NCBI RefSeq assembly: GCF_021869535.1
Contig: NW_026262668.1
Location: 11,764,348-11,828,347 of the forward strand
Direction: 5' to 3'
From: Mytilus californianus
Taxonomy: Eukaryota > Mollusca > Bivalvia > Mytilida > Mytilidae
Length of the DNA stretch: 64,000 bases
Positions 23,359-34,800 of the stretch are shown one piece after another; within the stretch, counting starts at the first letter, position 1; each line of letters opens with the position of its first letter. The notes below the pieces were generated by a model. That model ran no database searches. It was not told the origin of the DNA and saw only the letters and a list, made by a program, of their open reading frames with translations. Made by a program: the position numbers and the translations under genes.

Positions 23359-23438
23359 GTAGGTATTATTGTATGACCTTGACCACTCCCATGATTGCCA
23401 CCATGGCTCTGATGAAGATATATGTGGTAGGTATTATT
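23313..23438 (+). repeat. 68 bp tandem duplication of an exon end and its donor
   Basis: GACCACTCCCATGATTGCCA begins at 23313 and again at 23381. The second copy continues through ATGGCTCTGATGAAGATATA and TGTGGTAGGTATTATT, with one difference (CACGATGG versus CACCATGG). The duplicate donor at 23427 lies 68 nt beyond the normal one, so its use would change the reading frame. Confidence 0.93.
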
Positions 23439-24058
23439 GACTCTTCCTTTAATTGTATACCCAAATGTATAGCTCATTGTTGAAGGGCATACAGTTACCT
23501 ATAGTTGCTTACATCGATACAGTTGACTTTTGACACTGATTGATAGTTGTTTATTTGGCATTCACATCACAATTACTTATTTTATAGGATTGTCATTTTG
23601 GTTTGATATTTGTGGTAGCTAGTTTTTGTAAAACACTTTACAATTGCATATGATCTATTTATCTTACGGTACTTGTGGTTTGACCAATCAGTGGCATAAT
23701 TACTTGAATCTTGAACAAAATTTAAAAGGCTCTTACAGAACAATGCTAATGATACTTTTTGCTTTACAAATTATGACAGTAAGGGAGTTCTTTCGACATT
23801 TTTTTTTTCTGTTATTAAGAACAAATAGATTACAAGATAGAAGGATGTCAAAATAACTGAAGACTGAGAAAATTGAGAAAAAAATATTTTACACTGTGTA
23901 TTTCATTTTAATTTCATGTTGTGTTTGATTTGAAATATACCAATTATTTTACATGAAATTAAAATTAAAACTTTATGTTGAAGAGCCATATTAGAAAAAA
24001 TACCACTCAGACCACTATGTGAGAATCATATTTATAAAGATCTTAATGTATATTGTAG
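23359..24058 (+). other. intron 3
   Basis: Holds the second copy of the duplicated exon end (23381-23438) and a decayed mussel-type repeat fragment (about 23480-23575: GAAGGGCATACAGTTACC ... TTTGGCATTCACATC). The rest (23580-24050) is AT-rich with nothing recognised. Confidence 0.8.
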
Positions 24059-24190
24059 AGCCCACAGAGAGATGCAATAAACATCATGGGAGATATCTGT
24101 GTAAAAATAAACAACAGTGTATAAATATAAGTTTAGTGTGTAATGGTGAATCTGACTGTCGAGACCATTCAGACGAGGGAGGAAAATGTG
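24059..24190 (+). CDS. LRP-family receptor, LDL-receptor class A module 3
   Basis: A 132 nt, phase 1-1 exon (TATATTGTAG acceptor, TGTG|GTATGT donor). It encodes C-NKHHGRYL-C-KNKQQ-C-INISLV-C-NGESD-C-RDHSDEGGK-C, a complete LDLa with calcium ligands in NGESDCRDHSDE. It is the last class A module before the EGF modules, the usual order in LDLR-family ligand-binding clusters. Confidence 0.93.
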
Positions 24191-24328
24191 GTATGTATCA
24201 TTAAGTGCCAGTCTTTGTAAGAATCGGGCAATTTAGAAAAATTTCAAAACATGACCGAAAAAAAAAACCCACCGACTTAACCATCCTATTTTGAAATAAC
24301 CCTCATCCTGAGTTAGAAATGGTAGGTC

Positions 24329-25783
24329 CAGGGCTTCCAAAAAATATTTGAGCCAGCCGGACATTTTATATCTTATCCCGATTTTAATCCCTTTAGACTT
24401 AGTAACAAAAGGCAATTATGGTAATCAGTTGGCCATCATATGCATATAATCAATGATTGACATTAAAACATTATTTATCTTTACTTTGATATAAATTCGA
24501 TGTTCTGACGTAAACTGTTAAATTGAAAGTGCAATCATTCGAAGTGTGCAACATCGGCGTTCTTATTCTGCCTTAGACTCTTTATTTGTGGAAAATAACG
24601 TTGTCAAAAACTTTACTTTTGTTTTTAAAAAGCACATTTTCCTAATACCGGATGTTGACTTGACAATGGTAAATCACGGAGCAGAGACCGTGTACGTTTA
24701 CAAAGCATGATTGAGTTAAGTAGCTCTTTCCAAGTTATTTCTTCAAGAAAATACTCAAAATGAACGTTAGATAAAGGTATCAATGATAATTTTTGCATTT
24801 TTGAAGAATTAGGATGCATAATTAAATTTCCCACCAGCGCACATGCGCACACGTGTACTAGTTCAAACAACTTGGTTCTGACGATTATTTGTTTAAAACC
24901 TTTTTAAATTTTTCATCAAATCATATTTATTAACGTATTTCTTATAATTTTAATCTTTTAGACTAAATTAATTAGATGCAAAATGCTGAAATGTAAGAAA
25001 ATAACTTTTGAATACCCTTTAGCTTACCCCAGTATTTAACACGATGTACAGTGTTTAAATATAATAATGAATATCATACAAATTCATTTATAAATATTCT
25101 TATTTGAAGAATTATTTTAAAATCTCAGGATACTTTTTTTAAAACTGAATGCTCATTTAAAATAATATCTACAAAGCTTAATTAAATAGGATGTTGTTCC
25201 ATACACGCTTACATGTTTGACCTCGTTTACCTGATCACCTTTATTGTTATGCATCATTAATTCTATTGATTAAGACAAGCTAAGGACACCTCATCAAAGG
25301 TAACAACCTGTAATCAGTGAATGATTTATGGCTTCAATATTACTTATTGAAGGGATAATTGTTTGACAGCTTATTGATTTTTAAATAAAAGAACACATGT
25401 TTTTCTACTTTGTATTGATGTACACAAGCTCAAGACCAAGCCGTACATTTATGTACCCAGAGGATTAGACTAACTGAGACACTTCAAAGTATCTGAAATA
25501 TGCTGCATCTGTTTTATTAAACCCAATTATGACCAAAATATCTTTGTGAAATAGATTGCCACAATTATAGACTAAATTGCCCAAACGGGCATGTTCAAAG
25601 CTCCAAACGGACATTTTTATCGATCGATAGTGGGTAAAAATTGAAATGACCGTTTTATGAAAATGCCTTGAATAACAAAAAGTGGCAAACCAATTATATT
25701 TGACCGTTTGAGGCTGAGAGCAGCCGGACTTTTTAGGAAAGTTTCGGTCAAGTCCGGAATATATGACCGTTTTGGAAGCCTTG
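24329..25783. mobile_element. non-autonomous hAT transposon with 8 bp target duplication
   Basis: The element starts CAGGGCTTCCAAAA and ends TTTTGGAAGCCTTG (reverse complement CAAGGCTTCCAAAA). It is flanked by perfect direct copies of GGTAGGTC at 24321-24328 and 25784-25791. The 8 bp duplication with these end sequences fits hAT. Subterminal CCGGACA/TCCGG and GACCGTTT words repeat near both ends. No transposase is recognised in its 1455 bp, so it would need an autonomous partner. Confidence 0.92.
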
Positions 25784-26443
25784 GGTAGGTCTTATGTTTC
25801 TGCTTGTCTGGTAATTCAAGAAATCTCTAGATAACTTTTGGTTAAAATGATAGCAAATTACGGAGTTAGCTCCCCTTAATTGTTAATTTCTAGGGCATTT
25901 CAACTAAATTATATCTTGAATTACCAGAACAGGAAATAGAAACGAATGTTATATTCGTGCACCACAATTTGAACATAAATTAATGTCAACTTGAGTGGGT
26001 TTTTGTTTGTCATGTTTTCACCACTGCCTGATTCTTAGGCAGATTGGCACTTAAAAAGAGTCTTATTCAGTCAGGATAAATTTTTAAGACTAAATGAATT
26101 CAGTTTTGTAGATTCAGAAATTTTTGCATACATTTATTGCAATTGAAGAACAATGGACACAAACGAGATATTAATTATTGCTATTTTCAGAAATGCTGCA
26201 TACAAAAAATGCTAGCCAAATTTAAAATGTTAGTTTTGTGGGTCATGTCACCTGATTAGCAGGATGAAGGGTTCAAAATAGCAAAAGTGCTTGACTATTT
26301 TAAATGAATATCTGTTTAAATTATTCCATTTGCTTAATAAGCCTGTGAAAAAAACTAGGCAGATGCCTATGGAAAGGTCATGTGATATAACTTTTTCAAC
26401 TTCCATTTTGAAATGTTCATCTTGAAACTCCTGAATTGATATT

Positions 26444-26622
26444 AATTCGCCATTTCAGAATCTAAAGGACTATGGGTAATCTCATTGTTCTCAAAATGAA
26501 AATATCGTAACGTTATTGGGTGAATTTCCATTGTTTAGAACGTTTTAAACCAATCACAACGTTTTGGTGTACGCTTTTGAAAATATTACCCAGAATGCAT
26601 TAGATTCTGAAACAGTGAATTA
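26444..26622. mobile_element. fold-back MITE
   Basis: The left arm ATTCGCCATTTCAGAATCTA...ATGGGTAAT is mirrored by the right arm (reverse complement ATTCACTGTTTCAGAATCTA...CTGGGTAAT), and the similarity runs on toward the centre (CTCAAAATG against TTCAAAAGC). About 180 bp, no coding sequence. AATT at both borders could be a target duplication but is not decisive. Confidence 0.65.
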
Positions 26623-26963
26623 TGGCTTATGCATGAGGTTACTTTCGACACAAGTTTAAGATTACTGTAGATTCATTTATTTTATTGTACTAATTTTCAT
26701 CAATACTTGATTTCGTAGTTTTGCCAAAGTTTACATACAAGCCTATAGGAAGTCTGTACTTCCATTGAACACTTAAATTTGTGGTTCATCTCAATCCACA
26801 AAATCAATGAAAATTGGTACCCCAGGAATAATAATGAATCCATAGTATTATACAACCAAAAAAGTCTTGCAGTCTTATAATCTTATGGTGTCATCTTTCT
26901 AACTGCTACATTGTCAAAAACTTTTTTCCTGATACTTCTCATATATCCATGCATTTATTTCAG

Positions 26964-27083
26964 CGGAGGCAAGAAGAAACTGTACATCTGTAGGCTATTG
27001 TGGTCATTCCTGTCTACCGACTCCAACAGGTACCGTGTGTCAGTGCAAGGAAGGGTTTTTGTTCCAGGGAAACACATGTCAAG
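26964..27083 (+). CDS. LRP-family receptor, EGF-like module 1
   Basis: A 120 nt, phase 1-1 exon between TTTATTTCAG and CAAG|GTATTT. It encodes C-TSVGY-C-GHS-C-LPTPTGTV-C-Q-C-KEGFLFQGNT-C, the six-cysteine EGF pattern of the first of the paired EGF modules that precede a YWTD propeller. The next exon of the gene lies 25.2 kb downstream. Confidence 0.92.
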
Positions 27084-27425
27084 GTATTTAATAAATCTTG
27101 AATCCTTATGGCTTATCAAAGTGCAAACAACAAAGAGAAATATATCTATGCACTTTCATTATTGCATCATCATTGTTGCATATTTTCTGCATATGGTATA
27201 TCAATAGTAATACCTTTAAAAATGAAAAAAGTTATCTCTTTACTGTACACAACCTGAGGTTTTACTTCTTCATCTAACCAGCTTCGTTCAAATGTTCTTG
27301 ATATCACCAGTTGTTAAAAATCTTCTTGCATCATGCAGGATGAAGAACAGCAATAAAAGCATTGCTCCTTTGATATATTGGTTGATTTTATGTAATAAAT
27401 GACATTGATTTCTCATGTGTATCTG

Positions 27426-27550
27426 TTCCGGACCATATGCATATGGTCATGACCATATGCGTATACTCGTATGGTTGAACTATATGAGTATTATACTCGT
27501 TTGGTTATTAACAGGCCGGACCATACGAGTATTTAGACCATATAGGTATT
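27426..27550. repeat. cluster of palindromic ACCATA motifs
   Basis: GACCATATGCATATGGTC is an 18 bp perfect palindrome at about 27433-27450. It is followed by GACCATATGCGTATACTCGT, ATACTCGTATGGTT, ATATGAGTATTATACTCGTT, CCGGACCATACGAGTATT and GACCATATAGGTATT. At least six forward or inverted versions of the same word lie within 125 bp. Confidence 0.6.
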
Positions 27551-27857
27551 TTTCGAATAATTCTATCTTTCTTTGCAGGAACACACAGCTCATTCTTTGA
27601 ACAAAAAACTGCACAAGTTACTATCTGAATTCTTTTATCTTTTACATATTTTATAAATTCTGTTGTATCTGTTATCTTGCATTTGCTAAGAGTCAATTCA
27701 AATCGCCTTTATACTACCGATATTCGTGTGTAAGTGAAACCACATGCGTTTAGGGCATGGATTTTTTTCTGTTTTCTTAAAGTGTTGCATTTAAATCAAT
27801 ATTTAAGAAACAAAATTTATCTTATTTCTACTTATTTTTGAGATAATGTCATAAATT

Positions 27858-27990
27858 TTTGTAATAAAACTTTATATTTCAGAAGGTAAAAAAAGCTTAA
27901 AATTTGTATTTTGTATACAGATGCCTTATACTCTGAAGCTTCTATTGGTCATATATCCTTTGTCCTTGCAATTGACCTTGATTTTTTACA
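27858..27990 (+). repeat. decayed fragment of family F1
   Basis: AACTTTATATTTCAGAAGGT, TTTGTATACAGATGCCTTAT, GGTCATATATCCTTTGTCCT and GACCTTGATTTT follow the order of the unique 5' segment of F1 copies (compare 16938-17050). There is no hairpin and there are no tandem modules. Confidence 0.65.
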
Positions 27991-28269
27991 TCAGAGGACC
28001 GTGAGGGCCTCGGGTGTATTGCCATCGCCTAAATTACCGCCTAATTTGCATATATATGCATATTTAATTAGTTTTGGAATGATAACCGACCTATAAAAAT
28101 TATAGACCCGCGGACATTATATAGTGCAAAATAAAATTCCTTATCGCTTCTTTTAAATTCATGTTTTCAATGGATACTCAGATTTTTTTTTTTTTAATGC
28201 AAATTAATAATATGAAAATGTTTTGTCGTTAGAAATATTAGTATATTAATCAAACAATCTTCAATATCA

Positions 28270-28385
28270 ATGACGTACCGAAAAATTGTTGTTGTGGATG
28301 AATACCACAAATGCGCATTCATCAAGAGGGCAAGAGCGAGCTTGAAGAAACACGAGAGAAAATTCACGCAATTATACACAGAAAG
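28270..28385 (+). CDS. candidate basic N-terminal exon (possible Helentron first exon)
   Basis: From an ATG after ATATCA, 38 codons run without a stop to a good donor (GAAAG|GTAATT), ending in phase 2. The peptide is very basic (MTYRKIVVVDEYHKC, FIKRARASLKKHERKF). Basic N-termini are common in Rep/helicase transposon proteins, and the Helentron frame at 30027 has no obvious ATG, so an upstream exon is needed or lost. I could not identify a matching phase-2 acceptor, so this is speculative. Confidence 0.3.
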
Positions 28386-29317
28386 GTAATTATATTTCAA
28401 TTATTTGATTTGGAGTAACCTTTTTTAAACCGTTTGTAGCATATTTGTCTATAATATTAACGTAGCAAAACCAGGAATATTTAATCTGACACAATATTAA
28501 AATAATTTATCAGGCCGCGTCCCCCGCAGCCATTTTGAAAATACCAGCAGATTGGGTAGGAGTAACAAGAACCTGCAAGGCCTTTAAAGATAAGTTTACT
28601 TTTTGTGTATTCTTTATTGCAACAATTTGTTTTTTTTAAAAGATCTCAACAATTTTTGGAGTTAAATTTCTTTTCTTCGTAAATAACAAGTAGATTGATC
28701 ACTTGGACACACACGTGGAACTATTTTCTGTTTTTTAAGATACTGTTTCCGATTTTCGCTCCTTCTCCGACTTAGTTTGTTGCATTAGTATATGTGAATA
28801 AGAATTATGTCCCTTGACTGGAAAAAACGCGGATTTTGTAATGACTTTGACTATGTAAGTAATTCTAATATATAATTATTGGTTGAATTAATTGTATATA
28901 TTATGTAATATTCAGAGAATCTTCGACTTCTTCTTCTTCCAATAGAGTTGGACTCTTTTTGAGTGTATAATGACTCTTGCTCGTAAAATCAAGAGTCTTA
29001 CTTTACACTGAAATGTCAGAATTTGGGTAAATCACATTTACTGAATTACAATTAGTGGCGTTGTACGTACCATTTACTAGCCTATAGATATATTGGGAGA
29101 ATCCTTACAGTTTTGGAGATATAAATATAGAGTAACTGTCCTGTTTTTTTAGTCTTCCTTGAAGTATTGTATTATTTTGACCATACATGACATGTATTGC
29201 CAAAATTATATGATAATTTGATGACATGTGCTAATCATACTCTACAGCATTATTTAAATTGTGTAACCATATCCATGTAAAATTTTAGTAATTTAAATTA
29301 GACATTTGTTCACGCAC

Positions 29318-29480
29318 ACATGAGTACTTGAATTGAGCAAATACAATCAGTTAACTTTATCTACGAACACCCATGAGATCTTAAATTGAGCAAATATGAT
29401 TAGTTATATCTATGAGCACCCATGAGATCTTAAATTGAGCAAATATGATCAGTTACATGTATGAGTAAAATTTGAGCTAG
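29318..29480 (+). repeat. tandem repeat, unit about 55-60 bp
   Basis: Three successive units share ACCCATGAGATCTTAAATTG, AGCAAATATGATYAGTTA and TCTAYGARCACCCATGAG. Weaker versions (GAGCACACATGAGCC, TGAGCAAACTTAGC) continue to about 29640. It lies upstream of the Helentron coding region and may be part of its 5' non-coding sequence. Confidence 0.6.
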
Positions 29481-30026
29481 ATCTACTCAATTGAGTTAGA
29501 TAAATGTATATCAATATTGAGACTAATCTAAATTGTTATTTGAGCACACATGAGCCTATTTATACTATTGAGAGCAATATTGGGATACTGTATGAGCAAA
29601 CTTAGCAAATCTTTATTGAGACAAACCTATGAGCGCTATATAATATATGCATAGATATTGAATATCTATTTTAAATTTGAGCCTTGTCAGTTTAAGAGCA
29701 TTAATAATGAGCAACTATCATCACTTTGCTTTATCAATTTTATTGACTATTTATGTATAGATGAGAAGTTCTATATTATAGTAAATATTAGTCGTGCAGA
29801 TTGTTGTACATTGATCAAATGATATGTTGAGATTTATATATATCACTATTATACACGTAGGCATATTGATTAATAGTATTTGTTTATTATCAAAGTCTAT
29901 ATATTAACTACATGTATAGCTATACATTTGTAAAACATCGACAACGATAATACATACAATACATACATAAACACAAACTACATAGCTACGGGCTCTTGGA
30001 GAAAAATGCAATAACAGAATGAATGA

Positions 30027-30443
30027 AATATAATTCCAAACTTTACATCAGTGTTATGTGGGAGTTTCCACCAGGGGTCTGATATATTTTCTCCAATCTC
30101 TCGGGGTAAACAGTGTCTTGCTAACTCTCTAGTTTTTCTAACTTTATCAAAATTAGGAGACGTCAAACAGTGGTCAAGTGACATTTTAGATAAGGTTCTG
30201 TTTAGTGGTGATAATCTTTATAACTCAATTAAAAACAAAGGTTTAGCACACAACCTTTTGCTACCGACAGATCTACCAACTTACTTCTTTTATCAGAAAA
30301 AATATTTTTCTTTAACATTAAAAGAGACATATTCTGGATACATAGACAATTTTGTTGATTCTTATCCTTTTCTATCATTAGAAACATGTGTACAACTGCT
30401 AGTGAATTTTGTATGGTCATGGGAGAATTCGTTACAAAGCTAG
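30027..30443 (+). pseudogene. Helentron ORF piece 1: cysteine-protease-like domain, N half
   Basis: The frame is open from a stop at 30024. The useful part runs to about 30410 and encodes VLCGSFHQGSDIFSPISRGK, then QCLANSLVF, WSSDILDKVLFSGDNLY and a variable region. GKQCLANSL with a downstream Asp-His box (in piece 2) resembles C76/OTU-like cysteine peptidases that occur next to PIF1-type helicases in some animal Helitrons; the Cys would be the nucleophile. The role in transposition is unknown, with polyprotein cleavage or deubiquitination as possibilities. There is no ATG upstream in this frame. The reading shifts to frame 1 near 30400-30410, and the remaining track to 30443 is off-frame. 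Confidence 0.65.
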
Positions 30444-31830
30444 TGTAGATATGATCTTAGTGGTGTTAGATTATGGAATTGCATTGAAAAAAATAGATGA
30501 GAGGGTTTATGTTTTTGACTCCCATAGCAGAAGCAATTATGGTTTGTGCATTGAAAATGGTAGTTCGATAATGGTTGAACTAAATAGAGATGTCTACAGC
30601 ATATGTAGTTTTCTAAGGTCTTTAATTCGTTCCCTTACATGTGCAGATCTTGAAGAAATAGAATTTAACTGTCAGTTTTTATCAGTGACTGAAATAGAGC
30701 GTTACTATTTTTTTTCAAAAAAAGAACAAATTTATATATTGGATAATCATGATTACAACAGTACAGCATGTACAGGTCTAGGTAGTTTTGAAGATTCAAT
30801 AATCGATAAAACGTATAAAAACCAGGGGTGGAAGAGAAAGTTGGAAAGTAACACAGAAGCATTAGACAACACTGTTCTGCAAGAAATTCCTTGTAAAGAT
30901 TATGAAATAGTCAATCAGGAGCAACCTTATAACAATACATGCATAGCCATAGGGTCGAAGAAGTGTAAAATTGATAGTTTGGGTAATGCACATGACAAGA
31001 TTGTAGACAATCAATCTGTAAAGCAAACATCATGTGATATCATAACAACTTTTAAGAAAGCTGTTAGTTGTGGTCCTGAATATGTATGTTGTTGTTGTAT
31101 CCAGACATGGTTTAGGCATAATGTTTGTCGTGATAGCCCAGCTATTTTGAAAAATATTGATGAGTCTCTATTAACTTATAATGCTGAGTCGCAAGGTAAG
31201 CGGTGGCTGTGTTATTGTTGTTATGACAGTTTAGAACAAAAGAAAGTTCCAAGTTTATCATTTGCAAATGGGTTACTTTTCCCTGAAAGACCCCAAGACC
31301 TTGAACTTACATCATTAGAGGAACGCTTAGTAGCACCTCGAATTCCATTCATGGTCATATATGAAAAAGCAAGGGGAGGCCAATATGCAGTAAAAGGTAA
31401 TGTTGTAAATGTGCCAGTTGATGTGAACAAAACAATTAGAGTTCTTCCACGTATGTTAAATGATTGTGAAACTATACCTGTGAAGCTGAAAAGAAAGCAA
31501 AGTTATAAGCACCATGTTTTATACCAAAATATAAGACCAAACAAGGTTCTCAATGCTGCCAGATATTTAGTATCTAATCGTACATTATTTAAAAATGAGG
31601 GTATAACAGTTGATGAATCATGGCTAGAAAATTACCAAACGGCACTAGTAAATAACCAGGATGACAATATTGACAATAAAAATACTAATACAGAACTAGA
31701 GAGTGAGAATAGCAGTGAAGTTCAAGATAAAAATCTTAATCAAGGCTTATTAAACAGTAGTTTTTCTGAAAATGGGGAACTAAATGCTAATACTACTTTT
31801 ATCAAACAGATGATGAATTCTCAGAAGTAG
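30409..31830 (+). pseudogene. Helentron ORF piece 2: protease C half and DUF6570-like region
   Basis: The piece opens with the rest of the protease-like domain (ILVVLDYGIALKKI, then YVFDSHSRSNYGLC, whose Asp-His would complete the triad). A charged linker follows, then a Cys-rich segment (YVCCCCIQTWFRHNVC ... RWLCYCCYDSL). The DUF6570 hallmark FANGLLFPERPQDLELTSLE, ERLVAPRIPFMVIYEKARGG comes next, with RVLPRMLNDCETIPVKLKRK and a KPNKVL-like box after it. Such regions precede Rep in many Helitron proteins. The first codon here is not an ATG; it is simply where the frame opens. An acidic tail runs to TAG 31828. A single-base shift near 31795-31815 would continue it into piece 3 as DDEFSEVDMHDKVD. 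Confidence 0.85.
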
Positions 31831-31832
31831 AT

Positions 31833-34800
31833 ATGCATGACAAAGTAGACGGTAACCTTGATACTGTTATGCACCCTGCTGATTTTAGGGAATTTAATCA
31901 GATATTAAATTTGGCACCTGGTGAAGGCAACGTCCCATTAAGCTTGTATGAAGATAAAGATGCAGAGTATTTAGCCTTTCCTTCTGTTTATGCTGGAACA
32001 TCGAGAGATTACAGTAAATTCAAAGTTCCAATTTATTATAGCCAGGTTGTTAAATGGGAATTAAGGAATATTGATAGAAGAGTGGCCACTAATGTTCCTC
32101 TCATATTTTTTAAGATGAAAAAGGTTCAGATAAAGTTAATGAAAGATAAAGTTTCTATGGCAGTGAGAAAATTCAAGTCAAAAGGGAAGAAGCTAACTGC
32201 TGGTGAAGTTGTAGAACCAGGTGGTATAGATAAACTTGTTAAGCTTGATGAAGGTTATAGAGTTTTAAAATCTGTCCGTTCCTCACCACCATATTGGGAG
32301 CAAGCTAAAAAGGATATATTTGGTATGATAAGGCAGCTTGGGCTTCCAACTCTTTTCTTATCATTTTCTGCAGCAGAGACAAAATGGATTCCTCTCCTTC
32401 AAACACTATCTAAACTCTCTGATAATAAGGAATTGTCAGATGAAGAGGTAAATAATTTATCATGGCAAGATAAATGTAGGTTAATTAAGAGTGATCCTGT
32501 GACATGTGTCAGGTATTTTGATCATAAAGTGCAAAAATTTATAAACATGGTTTTGAAGCATTCATCTCATCCTGTTGGAGAAATTAGGGACTTCTTTTAT
32601 CGTGTTGAATTCCAGCATCGGGGTTCACCTCATATTCATATGCTTCTATGGATTGCCAATGCACCTACTTTTTCACCAGAGTACAGTCAAAGCAATGAGA
32701 TTACTGATTTTATTGATAAATATATATCTTGTCAGAAAGATGGCGCTAATCCTGATCTAATAAATTACCAATCACACCGGCATGCTAAGACTTGTAGAAA
32801 GAAGGGAAAAGCTATATGTAGATTTGGGTACCCATTACCACCAATGCCAAAGACTATGATTTTGACTCCTTTGTGTGCAACTGATAGAAGTAAGCAGGCA
32901 AAGCTTAATTTGGTTAAAATCAATGATGCTTTGAATAATGCAAAACAAGGAGAAGAATGTACATTTGAAGAATTCCTATCCAAATTGGAGTTGAATTTCG
33001 ATTCATATATACTTGCTGTACGCAGTGGATTGGCCACTACAAAAGTTTTCCTTAAGAGAAGTTTGGCTGAAATACGTATTAATTCTTACAATAAGGTGTT
33101 ATTGGAAAGCTGGGAAGCTAACATGGACATCCAATTTATTATAGATGCATTTTCCTGTGTGAGTTACATTGTTTCATATATATCTAAAGGTCAAAGGGGT
33201 ATGTCAAATTTGCTATCTGATGCAAGTCGAGAAGCCAAGGACAGAGCAAGTGGTGTAAGGGACCAGGTGCGATCAGTCTGTAATAAATTTCTTACTCATG
33301 TGGAAATAGGTGCTCAAGAGGCAGTATATCTATTGCTCCAAATACCCCTACGTAAGAGTTCAAGGGCAGTGAAATTTATCAATACATCACCTCCAGAAGA
33401 GAGGACAGTTCTATTGAAACCAAATGATGTTCTTGAAAAGATGGCAAAAAACAGTACAGATATTGAAACTGACAATATATTGAAACAGTACACAAGAAGA
33501 CCAAAAGTCCTTGAAAATGTCTGCCTTGCAGACTATGTAGCTTGGTTTGAAATTAGAAATTACAAGAAAAAATGTAATATAGATCAAGACTTCAATTTAG
33601 ACAGTGAAAATCCAGAAAATGACGATTCTGTAGAAATGTCCGACATACAGGTAGAAAGAACCATTACAACAGATCCTAATGATACTAGTAATAGATCTGA
33701 ACAATTTGATAGTAACACATCCGATGCTGAATCATCTAATATTACCCTCACTAATCAGCTACCTAAAGAAATAGAGTTGAAAAATGGGCTAAAATTGGTA
33801 AAAAGGAAATTTGAGAAGGTAATAAGATATGTTAGGTTTAACATAGACATTGATAGGGAAAATCATTTTAGAGAAAAACTTATGCTATTTTTACCGTGGC
33901 GAAATGAGAATATTGATTTAATGGCTACATTTTCTACATATGAAGAACATTACACAAATGTTCAATCTCATATAAGCACAAAACAGGCACTGTATGAGAG
34001 AGTTGCTCCATTAGATAATATTGATGAAAATGTATCCCTTGATGATGATGATGCTATAGACAGCAGCACTGATGATATAGATCAAACTGAAATAAGTGCA
34101 AAATATGGGTGTTTTAATCCAGATGATAAATCACTGCATCATTCGTATGACTTGGGAATAGATTTGGGCATAAGAAAATCAGTAGTAGGTGTTAACGTTG
34201 TTTCAGAGGCATTATTACCTGAAAGCAAATATAGAGAAACGATCAGATCCTTAAACAAGGAACAAAAGTGTATATTTTACCATATTTTACATTGGTTTAA
34301 GGCCAATACAGATGAGCCTTTGTATGCATTTCTATCAGGTGGGGCTGGTGTTGGAAAATCTGTAACAACCAGGGCTATGTACCAAGCATTATATAGGTTT
34401 TTTTCCCATCAAATTGACAGTTGTCCGGATGATGTGAGAATTTTAATGTGTGCTCCAACTGGAAAGGCTGCCCATAACATAGGTGGCAATACACTTCACT
34501 CAGCCTTCCATGTACCGGCTAATCAGAGCTTGTCATATAAACCCTTAGATATGCAACAGCTTAATACTCTAAGGAGCAAATATGCTGCCTTATCAGTTGT
34601 TTTCATAGATGAAATATCGATGGTAGGAAATCGAATGTTTAACTACATCAATATGAGACTACAGGAGGTAAAAGGTAATTTAAGGGCATTTGGAGGTGTT
34701 AGTATAATTGCCATAGGTGATCTATATCAGTTGAAGCCAGTAATGGATGGTTGGATTTTCTTAGATATTAAAACAGGTTACGGACCTTTGGGATCAAATC

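Larger units (their letters stand above)
24191..26963 (+). other. intron 4
   Basis: Contains the complete hAT element (24329-25783) and a fold-back MITE (26444-26622). The remaining 25792-26440 and 26625-26960 are unique AT-rich sequence with nothing recognised. Confidence 0.8.

Noticed and set aside
23133-23483. One long ORF covering the second LDLa exon and the duplicated end, read as a single larger exon.
   Set aside because: It includes the intron side of a strong donor, and its extension past 23358 is the duplicate in a shifted frame. The 120 nt exon fits the family length and phase exactly.
24625-24870. Minus-strand 81-codon ORF inside the hAT element, as a possible transposase remnant.
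   Set aside because: No hAT transposase motif (such as the dimerisation region) is visible and the composition is not distinctive.
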